DNA of 64,000 nucleotides. It comes from Carex sylvatica. Its lineage: Eukaryota > Streptophyta > Magnoliopsida > Poales > Cyperaceae. A program made the position numbers and the translations under genes. The notes beneath the pieces are model-generated. The model ran no database searches. It was not told the DNA's origin and worked only from the letters and a program-made list of their open reading frames with translations. The stretch covers positions 124,001 to 188,000 of the forward strand of contig CAXKVR010000043.1 of assembly GCA_964058845.1 (NCBI GenBank), written 5' to 3'. Of this stretch, positions 56,415 to 64,000 are shown one piece after another. Every line of letters starts with the position of its first letter. Positions within the stretch are counted from its first letter, which is position 1.

Positions 56415-58904
56415 AGTACCTTATAATTTTTCAACAAAACACCATATTATCTCTTTCTCCATCTCTTTCCACGACGGGATCTGCTTTTATCCGATAGTTG
56501 CTACGCTCCAATGACCGAATTTGTTCACCACGTGCTCCGATCGAAATGAAGATAGTAAAGACTCTATGCTTCGAGCTTCGATGATACCATGCTCTTGACT
56601 CCGATCGGTTTCACTCGACTCTCTTCCCTTTCCCTCATTCTTTTCTCTATTCAAGGAGATAGAGACGAGAGAGGGGAAGATATTGCTATTTCGTAAGTGG
56701 AAATCAAAAGAGGTGAGAGAGATGAAATAGAGAGGTGTAAAAGAGAGAGCAGCGATTGCTTGAAAAAAAAGAGCAAAAAGCGGACGAGGGTTCTTTGAAC
56801 TTGTTTATGTCATAACAAACCGATCGCAAATTAAGCCACGAACTACAGAGTTTCTTTTTCGTTTCTTTTTTATTTTGCGAATCGTATGCGTGAGCCGACT
56901 GATTTCTCATCTCCTCATATACAAATCAGTTCTAAATTGTAAAGGCGAGTGTTCTCTAAATTACAAATCAGTATTTTTCCTTTGAAGTATGCAGACTATC
57001 ATTTTTATTCATTTTTATTCATTTTTTTCTTCGGAACTGTAACTATGCGGGAGCATCCAATAAAATAATGGGCAAGCTGCGATTTTGTGATAGCACCTTT
57101 TTTTGAAAGCTACGATTTTTCAATGCGTTTAATTAAATAATGAGCAAATGAGAAGTTCCAAAACATGAATCCGTATCCTCTCAAGGATTATTTTCACTTT
57201 ACGGTTTGGGATTCGGGTTACCATAGAAACAGTATTATTGGGCTTTGAGATTTGTGGCAAGTTAAAAAGAACGGTCCAGATTTAGTAATTGTAAAATATT
57301 CTCTTATGTATTAGAGAAGATGTGATTTTCCAAAACATTGGATATAGAAAAAAAGAAAATTTGAGAGAAGAGCAAAGACAAGTTAGATATGCAGATTTAA
57401 TCTCTCTCCGAATAGATGTGCATATATAATTTGTGTCCGTCTAGAGAGACATTGTAAATAACGGTATGTATGTATTCGTTGAACGAATATAGTATTATTA
57501 AGTAATTAATTAGTATGTAACTATTTAATTGAAATTACACGGATGATTAAAAATAATTTATTTAACTTATTAAATTTATTAAATAAATTTAATTTTAACT
57601 TAGTTGTATTAGTATAACATGACACTGCACTTATTTTTTCTTAACAACACATACACACTTTATATGTGTAAGTAATATGTTTATTTAATAAAAAAAACTG
57701 ACAATTATTTTTTTTTAAATACTAATAATATATTATTTTAAAGAAATAAAGTATTCCAATATAAAATTACTAAATTTAGTTTATGATAATAATTTAATTT
57801 CATATATGAACATGTCATACTAATTGAAAAAATTACATCAATTAAAAAAATATGATATATAAATAATAGAATAATTAATTAATTTCAAAGTAAGAAGAAA
57901 AAATATTGAATGTATATCTAAGTACAAATAAAACTACAATACAAAATTTATGAAACTTAATTATTATCACACATAGTCACATAAAAAATAAACCAATGTG
58001 AAAATAATATTCACTGAAATAAAGACGAATAAACGGGAATAAACGTACGATTAAACGAAAATAAACGGAATAATTGAGAGTGATTGGCCGATTAATCGGA
58101 AAAATCCGTTATCAGATCTCCAATTAGTGTATTCGTAACGGTTTGACCGTTGTTAACGATTAAACGGGCGTGTAATCCACCACTAAAATTGTTTATTAAA
58201 ACACTGACGCATACTATGTATGTCTGTTGATTCTAAGTATTTTGATTATTTTTTTAAATGCTTATAGCAAAAGTTCGGGTTTTATTTTGAGTGACTACTG
58301 CAGCTAAGGTCCAATTTATAGATTATATTAGTTTGATGTTTATATCGAACTAATGTGTTTCATCCGAACTTTGCGATGCATTTATTCATTTGGATTAATT
58401 AATAGCCACTCTAAAGTTAAAGGATAAATAATGTATAAGCGTGAAATATTTACAGAAGAGATGCAAATTAAAATTAAACATGTCATGCCGTGCCACGTGG
58501 CAGGATAAGTTAGCTGTCCCGTTTTTGTGTTCAACTTAATTTATCACCTTATTTTGATTGGTTTTCTTTGCTTAATTTGATTTAATAAGCATATACTAAA
58601 TATTTTATTTCTGACCAATACTTGATGATAATTGTAACTTTGCTAACCTTAAAAAAGAAATTGTAACTTTGCTGCCTCTGACAAAACACCAATTGTATCA
58701 CACTTTCTTAGCTAAAATCTTATCAAGAGATTGCTATGTAGCTGCCAAGGATAGAGAGGACGTAGAATGAATGATAGTTAAATCTGTAACTTGGCAAAAT
58801 GTTTGTTTTTTTTAAATGAAGGACGTTTTTGGAAGAAAAGCTTGCAACCGCATTGTTTGTTTATAATATTTCATATTTGTTTTGGTCGTTTATGGTCCTT
58901 TTAT
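56415..58904. other. Intergenic, no gene seen
   Basis: 56430-56950 has CT-rich stretches on either strand without a convincing gene. 57168-57340 is a degenerate relative of the MITE at 17023. About 58020-58180 repeats AAACGGGAATAAACG-like motifs. The rest is AT-rich. Confidence 0.45.
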
Positions 58905-59300
58905 ATTGCTTTGATTTTATTTTTTTTGTCACTTCGGCCTTGTTCTTTTAATTATTTTTCCTTTTTTTTTTCTTTCTTTTATTTTTGTTCTCGTCCTTCA
59001 TTCTTTCTTTACTTTACTTTGTTCTCGTCTTTTTTGTTATTTCTTTCTTTTTTCTCACTTGGACCTTGTTTTTTCTAATTATTATGTTTTTAGGTTATCT
59101 TTCTTTTATTTTTGTTCTCGTCCTTCATTTTGTGTACTTTGCTCTTCCTTCATGCTTTAGTTTGTTCTCGTCCCTTTTTCTTTTTCTTTTTCTTTTATTA
59201 CATTTTTCACTTGGGTCCTGTTTTTTTTTAATTATTCTTCCTTGATTGTTCTTTGCTATATTTTGTTCTTGTCCTTCATTCATTTTTTACTTCACTTTTT
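58905..59300. repeat. Degenerate pyrimidine-rich tandem repeat
   Basis: Three imperfect units of roughly 130-150 bp repeat the order TCACTTSGRCCTTGTT, AATTATT, TTTTTGTTCTCGTCCTTCATT and TACTTT. Open frames here come only from the T-rich composition. Confidence 0.65.
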
Positions 59301-59574
59301 TTTATAAAGCAGGTAAAAAAGTTACACTAGCTCAAGTCAAAGAAGTCAATGCAAAACATTAACAGAAAGCTGAACATACAAGAGATTATCTCAACGCTAT
59401 CTTTTACTCTTTTCTTTTCCTTTTTTCAATCAATTTACAACACAACTATTTGGAAAAAAAAATGCCGCCATTTTTAATTATTCTAACCCTAGGGTTAGTC
59501 TCATTCCACTATCTAAACAAAAAGAAAAAGAAAAGAAAAGAAATTAAAAAAAAAAAAAAATCACGACAGTACCA

Positions 59575-62500
59575 CTAATTACGGTACTGTCGTGAGGCAA
59601 AGAACTCGAAGTCCGGGTGGTGGTTCCCAGACACTTGGCCACCCCTCATGACCCGAGCCCGAGCCATGACACGTGCCGTGAGGTTGAGGGATTCCAACCT
59701 CTCAACCATTAGTTCCCCACCAGTCTGGTACCTCTCATGGCACCAAGACTCCTCCTGAAATAAGTGAAAACATTTAGTTACTTCTTTAGGAGATTGCAAT
59801 TATATTAAAATGGAATTAGAAATATGATTTTTCAAGGGTTGTTAGTGGAAATTACCTGTGCATTGTAGGACATTAGCCCTACAACAGGGAAGGAGGAGCC
59901 GTCAACTGATGGGCCCGCAGCGCCTTGCACAAAATGTGCAAGGGAGTGGTAGGTCAAAAATGCAGCTTTAAAGCTGCTCCTACCCTCTGGTACCATGTAT
60001 GCGGGGTACCATGCCACAGAGAACCTGGAAAGCAACATAATTTTAAGGTTAAAGATAGACAACAACAGAAATAGTTTCAATCAAAAAAAAAGGGAAAAAA
60101 AAAGAAATAGTGATAACCCCAACCAAGGTATATGATAAAATTGCTAATTCATACAACTTAGATCTAACATGTAAGCTTCAAAAACTTATTGGCTAATTTC
60201 CTAATTATCAATTGAACAAAAAAAGAACAATATACTGAAAGAAAGATATTAATTAAAAAAAGTAAAGGAATAAACATACCAGGAGGCGGGATGGAGGTCA
60301 CCAAGGCGGAGACGCTCCAGGTTCCTCCCCTGAGCCATGCCTCCGATGAGTTCTTTGACCCTACCCATATGACAATGGTTCCTATTAGGGGCAAGGGGCA
60401 TAGTCTAGGATTTTGGTACCATACTGTTTTCAGATCCAGACCCGGCATGTCCCCACTGGACACATCCAGTGACAACAGGACTGGGTTTTTGTACCTAGTT
60501 TTTGTCCTCTTTAGGTTTTTCTTGGGCTTTTGGTGTTGGACAGTGTAATTGAGGCTAGTCCTGGCAGGACTGGGCTTAATACAGGGTCAGAATGGACTAA
60601 GTTGGTACTTAGATGGAGGGAAAGAGTAACAAGAACTGGAAAGGGGGCCAAAGCTGAGTTACAGAGGCAGAAGGGTGCTGCTAGAGAGGCGATGTAATGC
60701 AGAGGGGAAGAGGATCACCTTATATAGGGGAAAAGAGGAGGGTGTTGGGTGGGGAAGCAATAAAGGAAACAGTGAGAGTAGGTGTGAAAGTTATGAAGGA
60801 AACGGGGGGTAGATTAGGGGGAAAGAAGTAAAGAGGAAACGGAAGGCAGAATTGTGGAGTTATCAAGGAAAAAGTGAGCGGTTTAGGTGGCATCATGGAA
60901 AAACTGAGCGGTTTAGGCAGAGTTATCAAGGAAAGAATAAGCAATTTAGGCGGAGTTATCGAGGAAAGAGTGAGCGGTTTAGGCGGAGTTATCGAGGACA
61001 GAGTGAGCGGTTTAGGCGGAGTTATTGAGGAAACAGTGAGCGGTTTAGGCGGAGTTATCAAGGAAAGAGTGAGCGGTTTAGGCGGAGTTATCAAGGAAAG
61101 AGTGAGCAGTTTAGGCGGAGTTATCAAGGAAAGAGTGAGCAGTTTAGGCGGAGTTATCAAGGAAAGAGTGAGCGGTTTAGGCGGAGTTATCAAGGAAAGA
61201 GTGAGCGGTTTATGCGGAGTTATCAAGAAAAGAGTGAGCGGTTTATGCGGAGTTATCAAGAAAAGAGTGAGCGGTTTAGGCAGAGTTATCAAGGAAACTG
61301 TGAGCGGTTTAGGCGGAGTTACCAAGAAAAACAAAACAGTGCATAGTTTGAACATTATAAGGAGGGTAGTTTCTGCGGAGTTCTCCAGGGGCAAAAAATG
61401 ATGCTTGGGTCAGAATTATCAATGGAAAAAAAACTAGGCAGTTCATGCATTCTAATCAACCCAAATATTAAGGTGGAAGTTATCTAAGAAGGAGCCACTT
61501 TCAAGGTATAATAGGTAATGGGATATGAAAGAAGCATCTGTTTCCATTTCATTTCAAAATTGCCTCGGAAACTAAGTTTGTAAATATATGGAAGTAGCTA
61601 AGGAAAGAACGAAGGCAAACACAAACCATTTCCTCTTTTAAGGAAGTCGGAGGGTAATGAAATTGAAGTGGTTAGCCTTTCTTTTCTTTTCCTCAAATAG
61701 ACAAACTTGGTCACAATTATCAGTCCTCTCATCTCCCCCATACCATTTTAGTGTTAACAGCAAGGTTCAAAACCCTAAACCCATCAGTTAAACCCAATTT
61801 AAGCCTCAATTTGACCTTATAAAGCACTGAATGATTAACACCAATAGCCAAGCAAAACCAAAAAAACAGAACAAAGTGCTGGACTGGACTTACCCTTGCA
61901 GTAGGCCAGGATAGGTTTTATGTGCTCAGTTCAGATCCTTCCCAACTTACAAAAAGGACTCAAAACCAAAAAAGGACAGGTTCTAAATTTCAAATGAAAG
62001 GTTCAGGCTCAGAATCAGACCGAATCCACCCATTTCACATACAAAGTTGGATAACATCAGAAGGTTAAGAACTTACTTTTCAAACAATGTCTGCCGAAAA
62101 TATGGCTGCTCATATTCGAAGAATTCAAAAACGAGCTCTGAAGACTCAGATCCACCCTCCTTCGGCTGATTCTTGGAGCAAATTGCCGATGGGCCCTGCA
62201 CAAAAAGTTGCACTGCCGAAAGAGACGGCACGAAATGTGCAGTAAAGTCCACGAAACGATGGTGGTCCTGGCACCCCTTCACCTCCAATGTGTAACAGCT
62301 GGGCTCTTCATACCATTGCCAGATCTTTTGCAGTGGTGCGTCAGTGATCTGGTGAGGAGGCATGTCGAGAACTGGAGAGGCATAGTGGCATAATAACTCA
62401 TAATCTGCAAACGGGCCACCAAATGCAGACTGAACCAGCTCTGATGTCTGGTATACTTTGTGAGCGTTCCGCACTGCCCCTAGTATCTCCTCCAGATTTG

Positions 62501-64000
62501 TGCTGCATACAGCCAGCATGTTCTTCGATTCACCAATATCAAGGCATGGCATGCTGGTGCTGGGTGAAATAGGTGTAGTGCTGGCTGGAGAACTGCACAC
62601 CGAAGAGCCAAACCTAGAAGCATTGATGTCGGTGAGGGTGGGGGTACTACTGCTGAGATTGGAGGGACAGGTGTCATGGCCTGCTTGAGCAACGTCAGTG
62701 GTGGTTTTGTCACCAGTAGAATCTGAGGTAGAAGTGTCGGGTCTCAATTGGGTCTCATCAGATGCCTTGGAGCTTCTCGGGGAATCCAAGCCACTAGTGT
62801 CATGGCTTGACTGGTCCATCTGAGATGACTTGGAGCTGTCAGGCGAGAAAAAATCCCCAGATGAAGATCCGGAACCAGAACCAGATTCTTCTACTTCACC
62901 TATCTTCACCTCCCAATTAGGGATGCTGAGTTTGGTGTCCACCACAGCATCACTCTCTGATTCCTTGCACTCAGGGGACTTTATGGGCAATGGGACAGGT
63001 GGCTTCTTTAAATTTCGGGGCGGCCTCGGACCCAACTTACGCCCTACTACTTCCTTCTGACCACTGCTTGGCAGAGGTAAACTCGGAAAATCATCTTTCT
63101 GATAGACATACTCCCCTGAATGCCTATCTACACTGCCACTGGTATTAGAGTCCAGTTTGGGAGTCTCAGTCCTATTGCTGGACTCATGTGTGAGAGAGTT
63201 TTCAGTTCTCATATTCCTTGGTTTAGAGTCCTTGATATCCATGGCATACTTATCCCCGCTTTCAACTTTTGAAGGTTTCTCTTGACAGGTAGAGAACTGC
63301 TCACCACTAGCCGAAAATCGGCCAGGGTTTCCACCTTGTTGACCATATCTTCTACCATACCGCCCTCTCCTACTGGAAACTACAGGGATAAAATCATTGC
63401 TGATACACAGATCAGAGCTGCATTGAGCCTCATCTGCCTTATCCATCTCCTCAAGGGCACTTGGATCTTCATTGGCAGTATCCTCTGAGGGCCCGACAGT
63501 TTCAGGCAGTGCCAGTTCAGTTGCCTCCTCTTCATCACTGCTAAGCATAGAATTTGAGCAGCTGACGTCAGCATGGCACCGGTCTGATGAGTTGCTGGAG
63601 AAGCACCGGAGCACAGTTTCAGTGTCACTCTTCACTCTTTGCTCACCCCCATCTCCATCCACTAGAGATGTTTCAGCATGAGAACTAGAAGAGAAGTCAG
63701 ATGAAACACAGGGCTCATTTGACGGGTTGTAATGGGTTCTGGTTTGAGTCTCAGATACCCTAGACTTGGCCCCGCCTTTCTTCCTATGCCTCTTATTCTT
63801 TTTAGAATTCTTTCTTGAACTTTTTTTAGAATTAACCTTGCCAGATCTTTCCCTCTCATCATTACCCTTGTCAGAACTATCCCTCTCGGAATTCTCCTTG
63901 TCAGAGCTACAGTTAAGTGACTCAATAATGGTATCAGCAATCAAATTTACTGTCGAACCTAATTCCATACCTGAAGAAGCTGATGCTTCAGGTCTATCAG
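59575..64000 (-). CDS. DUF789-family protein, 5' end beyond the window
   Basis: Exons in coding order are >64000-62077, 60360-60280, 60024-59856 and 59754-59575 (TAG stop). All junctions are in phase. The first visible exon runs open to the window edge, so the start lies outside; ATG 63968 is internal. It encodes a long acidic Ser-rich region with a basic patch (KKNKRHRKKGG). The plant-specific DUF789 domain starts near FADYELLCHY and includes FEFFEYEQPYFRQTLFEK, KELIGG, DLHPASW, FSVAWYPAYMVPEGR and FLTYHSLAHF across exons 1-3. The last exon ends HHPDFEFFASRQY. The role of DUF789 is unknown. Exon 2 could also start 21 nt upstream at 60381, adding seven in-frame residues, but 60360 gives the family-like KVKELI join. 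A deleted pseudocopy is at 46275. Confidence 0.85.
60720..60726 (-). promoter_or_regulatory. TATA-like box inside the DUF789 intron
   Basis: CCCCTATATAAGG on the minus strand is followed by a CT- and C-rich leader-like stretch running to exon 2 at 60360. An ATG (about 60402) in that stretch is in frame with exon 2. It may be an internal promoter for a short product, or part of an inserted sequence, since pieces of it recur at 46090-46200 and 47090-47150. Confidence 0.35.
60859..61330 (+). repeat. 33-bp minisatellite, ~14 units, in the DUF789 intron
   Basis: The unit is GTGAGCGGTTTAGGCGGAG followed by TTATCAAGGAAAGA. Because 33 is a multiple of three and the unit lacks stops, frames stay open on both strands: 60874-61401 on the plus strand reads repeated VSGLGGVIKER. 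I treat this as non-coding repeat DNA. Confidence 0.9.

Noticed and set aside
58791..59245. Phe/Leu-rich plus-strand frames as membrane proteins
   Set aside because: They arise from a degenerate T-rich tandem repeat with no conserved motif or splice context.
60874..61401. 175-codon plus-strand frame as a repeat-protein gene
   Set aside because: It is produced by a stop-free 33-bp minisatellite; the opposite strand is equally open, and it lies in an intron of the DUF789 gene.
62830..63060. Plus-strand frame within the DUF789 exon
   Set aside because: Shadow of the long minus-strand exon, whose protein has family motifs and consistent splice junctions.
1..64000. tRNA, rRNA or organelle-derived inserts
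   Set aside because: By-eye reading showed no convincing tRNA cloverleaf, rRNA core or plastid/mitochondrial gene; a tRNAscan or organelle alignment would be needed to exclude small ones.

Overview
This is nuclear DNA from a flowering plant, most likely a eudicot. It is AT-rich and has spliced genes with GT-AG introns, dense small DNA transposons (MITEs), and an LTR retrotransposon primed by initiator-Met tRNA. Its genes are plant types: a polyol transporter, two GASA/snakin peptides, a DUF789 protein and F-box genes. I cannot name the species. All exon models were read by eye from splice consensus, frame and comparison between paralogues; no database was searched.

Layout. (1) 1-14.9 kb holds three tandem copies of a roughly 4-kb segment. 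Copies 1 and 2 each carry an intact eight-exon minus-strand gene for a 336-residue protein I do not recognise. Copy 3 is a wreck interrupted by a 2.1-kb inverted-repeat element. A fourth, 5'-only fragment lies at 25.3-26.5 kb. (2) 15.7-19.7 kb has MITEs and a dead F-box/LRR gene. (3) 21.1-23.7 kb is a two-exon polyol transporter. (4) 24-32.7 kb is MITE-rich. It also has a short F-box gene whose promoter and first non-coding exon are present three times in tandem, and a fragment of a threonyl-tRNA synthetase gene. (5) 32.9-35.7 kb is an eight-exon COQ2-type 4-hydroxybenzoate polyprenyltransferase (ubiquinone synthesis). (6) 38.7-43.2 kb has two convergent GASA genes. (7) 44.2-45.3 kb is a hAT-like element with perfect 8-bp target duplications. 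(8) 46.2-46.9 kb is a deleted pseudocopy of the DUF789 gene found at the right end. (9) 49.3-56.4 kb is a hAT-like MITE split by a complete, very young Copia element. (10) 59.6-64 kb is a DUF789 gene that runs off the window; its large intron holds a 33-bp minisatellite and a TATA-like leader.

The live genes have unrelated housekeeping, transport or signalling roles and do not form a pathway. The distinctive feature is local duplication: of an unknown gene family, of a promoter, of protein repeats and of DUF789 gene pieces. Paralogous copies give natural empty sites that date or delimit several insertions.
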